A DNA stretch of 22,472 bases from Asterionellopsis glacialis (lineage: Eukaryota; Bacillariophyta; Plagiogrammaphyceae; Rhaphoneidales; Asterionellopsidaceae): assembly GCA_014885115.2 (NCBI GenBank), contig WKLE02001015.1:1-22472 (forward strand), written 5' to 3'. The notes below the pieces were generated by a model, which had not been told where the DNA came from, did not search any database, and saw only the letters and a program-made list of their open reading frames with translations. The position numbers and the translations under genes are program-made. Of the stretch, positions 8,337-18,360 are shown piece by piece. Positions within the stretch are counted from its first letter, which is position 1. Each line of letters starts with the position of its first letter.

Positions 8337-9741
8337 GTTAGAGGAATTCGAAATCGTCCGCATATATATAAGCGGATCGACGCTGGAAGATGGGTTCGCT
8401 TATTCCGATTCTTACTGAACAGATAGTGAGTTTTTTTAATGCCACGTCATACTTCTTCTCTTTCTTCCAGTGTACAAATCTCCTAAATATTATCGCACGA
8501 AGAGTACTAGAAGATACCAATTACAGTAGTATGGGAAAAAAAAACTGTGCTTCCAATAGCTTCCAATAATGGAACTTCACAACCCTATTTTGAAAAACAG
8601 TTCCAGATTGAGGATTGTGTAGGTCCTAGTGTGACTGGTACCGGTACCAAAGGTAGGAAGTGTTCAGCAAATTGCTCTAGCTCACAGAAAAGATGGAATT
8701 ATTATATTAAAAAAAGGAAACTGATGCAGTGAGGTGTTTGTAGCTGTTCTGACAGAGGTTGGTTAGAACCGCCTATTGTGGAACTAAGTTGTACTTCAAT
8801 AGCCCTTGATAAAGCCTTACTCCCAACGAAGATGCAATCATAATCTCCTCCTGGACCAGCTAGACTACTGTGTACAGTACGACAACTGTAGATAAATTGC
8901 GGTACTAACTCTCGAGATCCCATCTCTAGAACTACAAACTTTGTAAAAAACCTTATTGGGCTATGATTTAATGACATCTGATTTTTTTGTTTCCGGTTCT
9001 TGGTTTGGGTGTGACTTCCTGAACTGTGTAGTCCATTCGAAAACTCATGCTTTTTATGATGCAGCGTACACGTAGTTAGTGAAAAATAAAATTGACTGCA
9101 ATTTGCCCGTGAATTTCAGCCACATATCGGACGGACACTTCTTAATTGCCCTAAACTGTAGGTTCTAAACACTCTATTCTCACAGCGCTAACATATCATG
9201 ATCAAGTTCCGTGAATTTCATTATTGGATATCCATCCGTGTGATACAACAAATTTAAACCTTTCACCAGCGAGGGTGAACTTAACTGGAGTCACGATTCA
9301 AACTTTGTTGTATGAATAAAGTAACTCATGTCTCTCCATAACATACGTACATAGATTCTATGTGTAACAGGTAACAGGTGGGAGAAATAGTGTGAATGAA
9401 AGCCCAGTAAAGTAGTACTTTCGCAACATTAGGGCTGCTTCTGGTAGAAATGGTGTCGTACCTTAGCATGAATGAAGATGAAATTCAGTAAATGTGCATC
9501 ATACTGTGGCACTTACAACATCTTCAAAATCATATAGATGTTGAAAGATACGTACTGGTTACCCATCAAACCTTGAAAGGAATCAAGAACACTTAAAAAC
9601 GGATTAAATCCAAAACCTATTTGAGAAAAAAGCCTTCCTCCTCCATCACAGCTTTCCCGACTGAAACAGACGTCGAGAGCGATACCCAAACAACAACAAA
9701 AACTTTTCCAAAATTGAATTTAATTGTCATTTGCAAAACCA
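8337..9741. other. Intergenic, no gene seen
   Basis: Only short frames without recognisable protein content are present. A 14-bp palindrome TGGTACCGGTACCA lies at 8636-8649 and a TAGGTCCTAG-type motif at 8620-8630. The right end must include the 3' UTR of the minus-strand gene ending at 9742. Confidence 0.55.
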
Positions 9742-10923
9742 TTAGTGTTTACAAACTGCGTCACCTCTTTCTTCGCATCGGTCTTTCTCAACAGTACATT
9801 TTGTATATTCTGCATTGCAATTTGGAGACATGCGTTTTGCTAATTTCTTAATCACTGGAGAAAGATTTTTTGTTGGGTTTGGATCATCTTCAACACTCCA
9901 AAAGGATTGACAAGGCCATGCACTAAGATTTTTGGACCTGTGAAATTCTTCTTTCATTACTACTTCAAAGACATCTTCAATGGCCTTTTCAAGACCTGAT
10001 GCATGGCCAATTTCAGTCAGAAGTCTATTGTTAAGGTCAATAATAGGCTGGACCGATCCTATCAATTCTTCTTCATCGATGTGACTCCCTCCAGAAACAA
10101 CCTTTTCAACACTAAGGAAGTTACATATTTTATCTTCTACACCAAAAGGATCATCAAGAAGATCATCCAGACTTACAGTCAACAGGGAAGTGTGTGCAGC
10201 TACATGTGACAAACGATTATGCCACCGGATGATTTGTCTTGTCGCAGCCTTCAAATCCGATAACATCGCATCACTTGAAGAATCATCATGGCTAGCTGAA
10301 CGTAATGCGTCTGCACTAGCCAAACCGAGTGGAAGAGATGTAAAACGAATAATCTTTGTCCACCCATGATTCTTTCCATACCCATAGGGAGGGACATGAT
10401 TGGTTGGTATTAACGCAATGTCTGTTTTTTCTGTCGAATGGACTTTGATCACATCTTTCACCCAATTTGCAAAAAAATCCGAGAGTTCGCCGGGTGGACT
10501 CAAAATGCCCACTCGATGTGTTGTTGTTCCCTCTGGAATGTTTTGTTGGCATTTATTTTCAGGCTTTGTTGGGTCACAACTTTGTAACATTTCATAAAAT
10601 CCAGTATCTTCCGAATCATCTGGTTGCATGTCTATTATTGAAGATAACGAAATGTCATTCCCAGATACAGACAATTTTTCATGAATTGCAGCTACCTCAA
10701 CGTTTTTATCCTCGTTTCCTGACAATAACGATTGTGCCCAAAGCATGATACATATAATCCAAACAACAGCGGCAAATGTGGCGACTCGTATTGTGAAAGA
10801 GTAATTGTTTTTGCCATGACAACCAGTCTTCTTTTGCCGCCCTATTGTTGCAGTCGAGGAAAGAGTAGGCAAGAACTGTTGCATTTTTGAACCTCCTCGA
10901 CTAGTCAGAGAGGATTGCATCAT
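9742..10923 (-). CDS. Type II single-pass membrane protein, weakly sulfotransferase-like
   Basis: 393 residues from the ATG at 10923. The frame is open a further 10 codons but only to a TTG, so I take the ATG-ATG pair at 10918-10923 as the start. A basic cytoplasmic tail of about 43 residues precedes one membrane helix (about 44-67, RVATFAAVVWIICIMLWAQS), which gives a type II, Golgi-like topology. The lumenal part has RVGILSPPGELSDFF at about 137-151 where sulfotransferases carry their nucleotide-sulfate loop. It also has HVPPYGYGKNHGWTKIIRFT at about 176-195 and TRQIIRWHNRLSHVAAHTSL at about 228-247. Next comes a Ser-Leu-Asp-Asp-Leu-Leu-x-Asp-Pro block and a helix ending in ICNFL, a layout like the C-terminal part of sulfotransferases. 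The tail has four clustered cysteines (at about 369, 376, 383 and 391). Carbohydrate sulfation in the Golgi is possible but unproven, because the canonical phosphate-binding residues are not clear. Confidence 0.8.
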   Translation of the reverse strand: MMQSSLTSRGGSKMQQFLPTLSSTATIGRQKKTGCHGKNNYSFTIRVATFAAVVWIICIMLWAQSLLSGNEDKNVEVAAIHEKLSVSGNDISLSSIIDMQPDDSEDTGFYEMLQSCDPTKPENKCQQNIPEGTTTHRVGILSPPGELSDFFANWVKDVIKVHSTEKTDIALIPTNHVPPYGYGKNHGWTKIIRFTSLPLGLASADALRSASHDDSSSDAMLSDLKAATRQIIRWHNRLSHVAAHTSLLTVSLDDLLDDPFGVEDKICNFLSVEKVVSGGSHIDEEELIGSVQPIIDLNNRLLTEIGHASGLEKAIEDVFEVVMKEEFHRSKNLSAWPCQSFWSVEDDPNPTKNLSPVIKKLAKRMSPNCNAEYTKCTVEKDRCEERGDAVCKH

Positions 10924-11699
10924 GAACCTAATCGGCAATCTTTCAACTTCCAATGAACATAAGAAGTTCTACTGAGTCCTCGAGAATAGGAACCGATGTT
11001 GTTTCTCACCACTGTCCTTGTTCTTGTACTAGCTGCAGCAACACCTTCCTGCATAAACCAAAGTGACTTAAATTTTTGGACATGAAATAAGATTCGGAAG
11101 GCGAGACCTGAGACAGGCCGAGAGACCTCGCCAATTTCAAAGCAGTAGGTCCTAAAGAGAGACAGGGTTCATTGGGGCTTGTGAAAAATGGGGTCGCATT
11201 TTAACGGACGTGTACAGCTAAATCTTTTGTTCTTCCCATTATTTAATACCCCCTCTTCTCCCCCCCGTTTTTATGGATCTTTTCGGATGGGTGGTCGATC
11301 CTATCGGAAGGGAGAAAGAGTAATTACTAGTACCGGTACGTACAGTACAAGGTAGAAGCTCGTACCATATACGATATGACATGACATTCCGTGATGCACT
11401 TTGAAACTGTAAGAAAGATGACATTCAAACGTTTAGGGAGAATCATTCATTCAACAATAAAATTACAATATGCTTGTGTTGCAATTAAAACTAGAAGGGT
11501 TTGCTTTTTGATCCCCATGGACAATTCTCAAGTAAATTCACACATACAGTAAAGAAGATATTTGAGTTCACACCCAGAGGGATGAAACTCAGGAAACATC
11601 ACAAATCAAATTTTCTTCTTGGTTGTTCATTCTGTACATATAAAGTTAGAGATCTTTCTCTCTTTTCTTTCTCTTTTTTTCTCTCTAATTAATAGCTCT
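10924..11699. other. Spacer between the type II membrane gene and the coiled-coil gene
   Basis: About 775 bp without a supported gene. It holds the promoter and 5' UTR of the gene on its left and the 3' UTR of the gene on its right, both on the minus strand. GGCGAG and CTCGCC arms at 11100-11105 and 11127-11132 enclose a smaller CCTG/CAGG hairpin. A TAGGTCCTA motif is at 11146-11154, ACTAGTACCGGTACG lies near 11327, and a C/T-only tract lies at about 11651-11687. Confidence 0.55.
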
Positions 11700-14093
11700 T
11701 TAGATTTCAACTCTGGAAAAAGAATCATTGGTGTTTTTGCTTCGATTTTGGAGCCGTTCTACCTCTTTCTTCAACATACTATTCTTTTCCTTCAAACGCT
11801 GTACATAGTGAGCAGAGGTTTGACCAGGCTTATCTGACTTGAATGACTTGATTTTTTCTTGCAATGATTCTCGGTCTTTAGTAAGTTTGGCTACAGATGC
11901 ACGAAGTTTCATATTTTCATTCTTCATTTGATTCATCGTGCTTTCACTCATGTACCCCCTGGAACTTTGCTTGTTTCTTTCAGCCTCCAACTGTTTTACC
12001 TTGTTTTTCCAAAAATTCAATTCTTTGGTCCGTTCTTCTGTTTCTTCTTTAAGTTGAGATTCCATAGTCTTCAACTGTCTGGACATCTTGGATAATGATC
12101 TTGTTTTGTCGATAAGTTCTGTCTGTAGTTCATCCAATTCATCGTTGTTCGAACCGGCCAAATTGTTCAATCGGATACGCAGTTGTTCCTTTTCCTTCTT
12201 GAGGATCGTAATTTGGTCTTCCAAAGTGTACATGGAAACCTGTAATTCTGCGATTTCCTTTTCTTTCTTGGCAACATCCTCATCTGCTTCTGCTTGCATA
12301 ATACGGACACTTTCCTCCAAACTTCTCACCTTTTGTACATGGTTATTTTGCATGTCCGAGCTGGCCAATTGTGCCCCCTCCAATTCAGCCTTCAAGGCTT
12401 TCATTTCGCTCTCGTTATTCCATGGTTTGTCCTCCCAAGCAGCATCCTTTAGTTCTTCCATCTCTTGTTTTAACTCCTGTACGTATCGTCGTTCGCTATT
12501 CAACTCGCTTGCAACCTCCTCGAGTTGATTTTTCAATTCCCAAACTTCTTCCGTGTCCTGTTTACCATTCAGGTTCATGGAAGACTTGTCAATTTGAGCA
12601 CGAAGTGCACTGATAGTTTCGGCTTGACTATCGATCTTCTCTTGCATCGCTTGTAGTTGTTCCATATCTTGAACGGTGGTTGTAGTACTTGTGGAAATGG
12701 TGGATCCCTGTTCAAAGCATGCAACCATATTTTTCACACTCGATCTAGGACTTAGAGCATTGGAGGCAACCGGGACTGCTCTGGCTACAGGAAGGCCCTT
12801 ATTTTGTTGTCCTTGGTTACCACTAGAAGGTCCCATATTTATCTTCAATTCCTCATTTTCAATCTTGAATTTCTCGACCAATTCTGTTTCTTTATTTAAT
12901 CGTTCTACGAGAGAATCAACTTCCTTATACAGAATATCATTCTGTTCACGGAGTGAATCTACCTCAGCTACTTGATCTTGTAAGTTACGTGTCGAACGTT
13001 TTTCAAAGGCCTCACGCTGAGTTGTGAGTGATTCAATTTCAGATTGACGTGAGGTTGCCAATGCCATTTGAGTTTCCAGTTCATGTTGGGCACGACTCAA
13101 TTCAGTACTCATGGTAAGTGCCTTACGTTCACCCTCTTCTATGGTCTCCTTCAAATGTACAACTTCATCACCCAACGCACTTAAACTTTGTTCACGTGCA
13201 GCTACGGTTTCCGACAGTTGTGCAATCTGTGTTCTGTAGGTTTCAGTGGATTCATCTAATTCAGATTGCGTGTTAATTTTATTTTTCAGGTCGTCCATTT
13301 GAGTTTTATATTCCGAGGAACGTTTCGATTCACGTTCAGCTAGTTTTTGATATCGGTTCATGTCATCTAACAATCCTGCTCTTGCTGTCTCCATTTCAAT
13401 TAAATTATCATTTAATTCACCTAATTCCATTTCGTGTCGATCGGCTGCTTCTTGCTTGGCCTTCTTTTCTTGTTTTAATTGATCTGACACAGATTGGAAT
13501 TTTTCTTGTAACTCTTTAACTTGTGATTCAAAGGAATGCTTTTCTTGTACTTCCTTATCAAGTTGCATTCGCAGATCTGATATTTCGCCAATTAAGGATG
13601 ACTTTTCCGTCTGTAAATCTTCACTTTGTTCCTTCATATCTTTCATACGTGCCTTGGCTTCATCTTTTAATTTTTTGGTTTCTGATATATGGACCCTTCG
13701 AAATTCAGACAAATGTCCTTGAAGTTCTTGTACAGATGCTCGTAGAATCCTTTCATTTTCCGCTGCTTGTTGGAGTCGTGCATTGTCTTTTTTCAACTGT
13801 TCTATCGTTTCCTGAGTCGAAGCAGCCGTAGAATTACCCTTGTCAGCTCCAGCCAATTGATTCATAAAATCTAATTCCTGTTGTGCCTTTTCTTCTTCTA
13901 CCTTGGACAATTCCTTTCGTAGCTTTTTTAATTCTGGATCCTTCGATGCCACTGTTTCTTCTAGCTCTTTGTTATGAGCTCGAAGCATACTAATGGTTTC
14001 GTATAAATCTGCAATCGTTTGTTCATCTCTATGATCGTCATTGGGACTGTTGTTTTTCTTGTTATTGCGTTTCATTATTACATCGATAGCCAT
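11700..14093 (-). CDS. Long coiled-coil protein, unknown function
   Basis: 797 residues, single exon, ATG start. A short basic head (MKRNNKKNN, 7-15) is followed by near-continuous heptad-like sequence rich in Glu, Lys, Gln, Leu and Ser. There are two coiled-coil arms, about 25-420 and about 475-790, separated by a flexible linker at about 421-474 (proline, Ser/Thr and glycine; GPSSGNQGQQ, LPVARAVPVA and a TSTTTTT-like run). No motor, kinase, GRIP, ARF-binding or membrane segment is visible, so it is not evidently a myosin, kinesin or tail-anchored golgin. Such proteins act as cytoskeletal, centrosomal or Golgi scaffolds, but similarity between coiled coils is not evidence of homology. The function is not assignable from sequence alone. 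Confidence 0.85.
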   Translation of the reverse strand: MAIDVIMKRNNKKNNSPNDDHRDEQTIADLYETISMLRAHNKELEETVASKDPELKKLRKELSKVEEEKAQQELDFMNQLAGADKGNSTAASTQETIEQLKKDNARLQQAAENERILRASVQELQGHLSEFRRVHISETKKLKDEAKARMKDMKEQSEDLQTEKSSLIGEISDLRMQLDKEVQEKHSFESQVKELQEKFQSVSDQLKQEKKAKQEAADRHEMELGELNDNLIEMETARAGLLDDMNRYQKLAERESKRSSEYKTQMDDLKNKINTQSELDESTETYRTQIAQLSETVAAREQSLSALGDEVVHLKETIEEGERKALTMSTELSRAQHELETQMALATSRQSEIESLTTQREAFEKRSTRNLQDQVAEVDSLREQNDILYKEVDSLVERLNKETELVEKFKIENEELKINMGPSSGNQGQQNKGLPVARAVPVASNALSPRSSVKNMVACFEQGSTISTSTTTTVQDMEQLQAMQEKIDSQAETISALRAQIDKSSMNLNGKQDTEEVWELKNQLEEVASELNSERRYVQELKQEMEELKDAAWEDKPWNNESEMKALKAELEGAQLASSDMQNNHVQKVRSLEESVRIMQAEADEDVAKKEKEIAELQVSMYTLEDQITILKKEKEQLRIRLNNLAGSNNDELDELQTELIDKTRSLSKMSRQLKTMESQLKEETEERTKELNFWKNKVKQLEAERNKQSSRGYMSESTMNQMKNENMKLRASVAKLTKDRESLQEKIKSFKSDKPGQTSAHYVQRLKEKNSMLKKEVERLQNRSKNTNDSFSRVEI

Positions 14094-15346
14094 CTTTCTT
14101 TGCCTGTGGTAGAGTCTGACCGGACTCTAAATTCGTCCTTCTATCTTGATCGACTAATTACTTCCACAGGACACCACTATTTAAACCCACCTCTGGATGA
14201 TCTTTTTTTGAAAAACAACCAAGACCGAATAGGCAGCGGATGAAATATTCTTCCTCGGTGAGTAGTGGAGGGATTCAGATCAAGAGTCAATTGCTACCGT
14301 ATGATTCGTGGGCGTTCCCGGAAACCTCAAAACCAGTAAGCCTGCGGAGTCACGACTAGAGGTCCTAGAGTTTAAAGATTCTCTGTTGTTCGCTTCGTTC
14401 CAAAAGTTTTTTCTGGAGACAGGACGGCGTAGGTGTTCCTACACTTTTATCAAACCATGCAATAATGCGCAATGTGACTCCTGGGGCACCTGGAGTATCT
14501 CGTGTATTCAAGACTCCATTCACTTTTTGTTGGTTACTACTTGTGAAGAAGATGCAAGTTTTCCAAGTGTACCTGTAGTCCTAAGAATGACAGTCCAAAC
14601 ATACACGATACGACTGTCATGCGCTGTACTGGTACTAACTGGACTATTCCTGCTTACTTCACCTAAATCATACATAGTTTTGTGGCACCGGATGGAACTT
14701 CGAAATTTGAACGGGTCTGCACTATGGGATCGTTGCAAGTCGTGGTTATCCTTGGTGGTTAAATAAAATAACGTTCTTCATGAAACACATGATAATTTTA
14801 ACTGTTCCCGGCAAAAAATTACTGTAGTCGAAAGCTGGCAATCCCATGCAGTATATTTTCCTGTAGAATGTACACAACATTTTCGTGTTTGGCCTTGACC
14901 AAAATAAATCCCATTGAGTAGAATTTATACCAGATTGTACACAAGTCGTCACAAACATCAGCCCGACGAGGCGGGGTGTCACGCCGGTGTCACACGACTG
15001 CCAACACTCTGCATCTGCATCACAAAAAAAACAAAGGTCCATGATGCATGACAATAGACCAAGCAAATCACCAAGGACAACAATCAATCCTTTACAAAAG
15101 TTTAGCAGGTATAACTTGCTGAATTTTCTGAGTCAGAGCTCTGAAAGAACGCCACCACCAATGCATACAGAAAAGTATTTTGTATACCTTGCTGGTAACT
15201 TTGGATTCCAGTCCAAGTCAATATAATGTATTAATATCTGTGCTAAACTTCTAAACTTCCTTGCATAGAATGGATCAGACAGATTGACCTTTCATGTGTA
15301 CATATATGTGGTAAGTCAGATTGACATGTGTAGCAGTACACTAATA
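14094..15346. other. Intergenic, no supported gene
   Basis: It contains the promoter of the coiled-coil gene at its left end and otherwise nothing I can assign. An open stretch at 14308-14766 lacks an ATG near its start and shows no domain. An AGGTCCTAG motif is at 14360-14368. Around 14978-14995 the octamer GGTGTCAC occurs twice. From about 15200 the composition turns A/T-rich towards the transposon block. Confidence 0.55.
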
Positions 15347-16000
15347 ATGTACGAGCTCCGACTAGCGCAGACTCTGACCTCCCCCCCTCTTAGCACTTGA
15401 CAGGTCTTGGCTGGATCACGCGCACATTTTTGCAGAAAGTTGCTGTCCTCTACTGTGGTAACAATGACGTTCACTTTACTGCTGGCCGCCGGCTCATTCT
15501 TTCCTAAGACAACAATTTTCTTTCTGTTCCTAAGATAACAATCTTCTTAAGACAATAAGTCACTAGTGGGATGTATTTAGTGTGACTTTTTATATATGTA
15601 ATTGGTTGATTGTTGATTATCATTGATCTGGAACATTCACGTAGTGTTGCTAGGTGATGTGATGTTCTATCTTGCCCAACACTTTTGCAAAGGGTTAAAT
15701 CTGCATTTCTGTTGATGTTTGGTAGTCTTGCGGACCATAATTATATCTGTCCCTGCCTTCTAAGATGACAATAAGCAATGTATTCTAAGGCAGATTGTTA
15801 GGTTTTTGGCCATGGTGGCAGTGCCATTTGGTCAATCAGTTTGAATTTCCTGATTTTCCCGCCATAGAATACTGTCACTTTGACATTTGAAAATAGGTCA
15901 TGAGCTCACTTTTGTGTGGAGTTTCTCGCGTAAAGTTTTTTTGTGTTGAAATGCACGAGAAGGGTGAGGGCATAGTCTGCGCTAGTCGAAGCTCGTACAT
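15347..16000. mobile_element. 654-bp non-autonomous element with terminal inverted repeats
   Basis: The left end 15347-15373 and the reverse complement of 15974-16000 match at 26 of 27 bases (ATGTACGAGCTYCGACTAGC, then GCAGACT). Weaker similarity continues about 12 bases further in. The interior has no coding content, consistent with a MITE. I could not find an unambiguous target-site duplication. The single arm mismatch is C versus T at a CpG position. Confidence 0.7.
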
Positions 16001-16400
16001 ATCTCAATACGTAGTAGTAGGTTGTGGCCCCCTACCTGAATCCAGAAGGAGTCAATGCAGGGCGCACAGATCTGCCCAGGCAGAGAGGAAGCAAGACCTT
16101 GGATAGGGTAGTGGATGTACAAGTTCTACGTGCAAATACCTCTCAAAGGGCTACATGATGTGATGTGACATGGGTAAACCTACTGCCAGGAACCTCGCCA
16201 CCTCAGCCTGCATATCAGAGGATGAGGAGTGTCTCTTCAGCTGGAAGCATTGAGGGTCACTGTACACAGGTACAGTGTTCCTTGGGAGGACTACACCACA
16301 GGATGCCCAAAGGGGCTATTGCACATAAACCAAACCTCCCTCAACCAGTACTGTTGCATCCCTTAGTACAATAGGTAGACTAGCTTAATTACTTAGTTTC
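16001..16400 (+). other. Possible coding relic between two repeats
   Basis: A short plus-strand frame from about 16022 reads APYLNPEGVNAGRTDLP and continues to a stop near 16158. A second piece follows at about 16165-16374. Neither has a start codon with context or a recognisable domain. CpG is still present here, unlike further right. It may be part of a degraded retroelement or a chance frame. Confidence 0.25.
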
Positions 16401-16453
16401 AGTGTCTAGGGGAAGATGCGCCTCTGCCACACAATTGGCATGTGTGGGCATCC
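16401..16453. repeat. Dispersed repeat, copy 2 (CpG-decayed)
   Basis: This is the second copy of the repeat at 5-57, in the same orientation. The first 30 bases are identical. In the next 23 bases, all five CpGs of copy 1 are TpG or CpA here. Confidence 0.8.
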
Positions 16454-16565
16454 CAGTGACCAATTTTACAACTTATAGTGTCTTCACTTGTTTTGACAAA
16501 ATGGGCTGATAGGCTATTGCAGTCGTAGTGATACCAGCATACATTTTTTTATTATTCTCATGCCA

Positions 16566-16576
16566 TTGTGAACTAC
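16566..16576. repeat. TTGTGAACTAC terminal-type motif
   Basis: This 11-mer is the exact reverse complement of 21831-21841. The core GTGAACTAC also begins the element at 16626 and ends it at 17533 in inverted form. It may be an outer end of a composite element. Confidence 0.5.
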
Positions 16577-16625
16577 TTTACAAAAACCAGAAAACCTCCC
16601 TAAAACCAGAAATTCCGCCTTGTCA

Positions 16626-17533
16626 TGTGAACTACTTATCAAAAAGCTGAAAAGCTGACAACACAGTAATACCCACAGATGTCTCTACAGTTGTTCTGTC
16701 CATGTGTTCTAAAATTTTATACAGTACTGAAACATACATACTTCCGCACCTATTTTTTGTCCTGATGACAATGGTGATAAATCACCAAAAAATACAACAA
16801 AAAAACCTTTTTAATACTAACAATGATGGTACGGTTAGAACCACCATCATTGATTCAGTCAGATGGAACAATAATAGCCTCTGAAATGGAAGATTGTTGA
16901 TTAAATTTGGTCATTTTGTGTGACCATGAAAAAAGTGGCTTTGCCGACAAAACAACAATTAACCATATTTTGGGTCCCAGATCACCATTTTTTGTTATTC
17001 TTTGCCATGGTGTTTACAACAGATGTATTATAGATTCATTAGGCGGGTTGATATGTTCATTTTGGTTGATTTTAGTGTGGAAATGGCTTTTTTTGGTCAT
17101 TGTTGATTTGCTGCCATATTATGCATGCAAACAATTACATAGAAGCTGCATAGGGGAGACAGACAGAAATTGTTACCATCCATCTCACCTAATCCTGGAG
17201 CAACTCACCATGTGCTATGCTCAAAGAACATGGAGGGAGTCTGTTCTGCAGATTTTTAAATTGATTTGATTGGTGGAGACGTCTGTTGGAGGTAGTTCAG
17301 GAAATTGGTTCAGGAAAAAAGTTTTTCACACTCTGGGGGAGGAGTGTGACCAAAACAAATTCTGTAGGCTGTAAGAGCATTTTTCTGAAGGCCATTTGTA
17401 AAGCAGCAAAAAACACAGTTCAGGTTTTTATTTGTCGCACTTGGTTTAGAGCCTCTTTTGAGGCCTATTCCCAGTATGTTGTCCCATAAATTACAAGGTT
17501 TTCAGATTTTCAGCTTTGTTTGAGTAGTTCACA
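16626..17533. mobile_element. About 908-bp element with diverged terminal inverted repeats
   Basis: TGTGAACTACT at 16626-16636 is mirrored exactly at 17523-17533. Similarity continues inwards over roughly 40 bases with substitutions and small gaps (CAAAAAGCTGAAAA left, CAAAGCTGAAAA on the reverse complement of the right end). Inside, CAATGATGGT (16821-16830) and ACCATCATTG (16843-16852) form a perfect 10-bp hairpin. A plus-strand open frame at 16907-17269 has no recognisable domain. The sequence is CpG-poor. It could be a MITE or one part of a larger composite with the neighbour on its right. Confidence 0.55.
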
Positions 17534-17586
17534 CCAAGGAGGTATACATTTGACAGGAGGTGCAACTGATACCAGCCACTTTTTTT

Positions 17587-17677
17587 TGGACAGACATCAC
17601 AAGCTTTTTAGAAATGGATCTTGTAGAACCAGTACCAGAGTTCTCATCATGTAAAATTTACGTATAATCAAGTTCTT
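17587..17677 (-). repeat. Left inverted arm of the P-like transposon
   Basis: Reverse complement of the 21657-21745 region over about 90 bases. At three sites where the right arm has CpG (for example TACGATG, GTCCG), this arm has TpG or CpA (ACATGATG, GTCTG), which points to deamination of this copy. Confidence 0.75.
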
Positions 17678-18360
17678 GTTTTTTTTCTCTTTTGCCTCCT
17701 GAACAATATCAACATCAAAATTGCAGACAAGTGGCTCTGATGATTGAAAACAAACAATGACATAATGAACGCAACACAATAGAGTTATGGTATGCTTTTC
17801 TGTCTGGACCTTTTGCTTTCATTTCAACAAATTATCATGCTTAAATTTTGCATTTGTGTAAAATATTCTTAAATTCCATTGTCGTTCTGTTCTTATCCTT
17901 CACAATTTTTAGGGCATGCAAACATCAAATTGTTTGCATAGTGAAACCTGCTTAATTATAATTTTTGGGAAGACACAAAAACATAATGAGGGAATTCATT
18001 AAATGCATGTGAATGTTCAATAATTTACATCTAATAATGAAATCATTTCTCTCACACATTATCAATTGTTTATTCCAAGTTATTTCTCTACAGTGAATAT
18101 GACTTTATGATAACTATGGCACACACAAAATTCATATATCCTAAAAACAGTAATGAAATGAATTTTGAAAATTGTTAGTATGAAATAAGTGCAAAGAAAT
18201 ATGCAACAATAAACCCAAAGAATTAATCACTAATGATGTCACTGTAATTGTTGTTTTTTGTACAGTACACTATTACCTGAAAACATTGTCATAAACTTTT
18301 TTGAAAAGGTAAAGTTTGAAGTAAGTATAATAATGTCATGAAATTTTTAACAGTTCTTTT

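Noticed and set aside
9621..9851. Plus-strand open frame overlapping the 3' end of the type II membrane gene
   Set aside because: It overlaps the well-supported minus-strand gene and its 3' UTR and has no protein-like features.
11100..11132. GC-rich hairpin as a transcription terminator or riboswitch
   Set aside because: In a eukaryotic nuclear context a short 6-bp stem without a T-run has no such meaning, so it is mentioned only as structure in the spacer.
12088..12528. Long open frame opposite the coiled-coil gene
   Set aside because: It is an antisense shadow of the coiled-coil codons (Ser/Leu/Phe-rich, as expected opposite Glu/Lys/Gln) and has no independent support.
14308..14766. Open frame of about 150 codons on the plus strand
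   Set aside because: It begins with GTG, has no ATG until late in the frame and shows no recognisable domain, so it is most likely a chance frame.
16907..17269. 120-codon plus-strand frame as a gene
   Set aside because: It lies within an inverted-repeat element in CpG-poor DNA and has no domain I recognise, so I kept it only as a note on the element.
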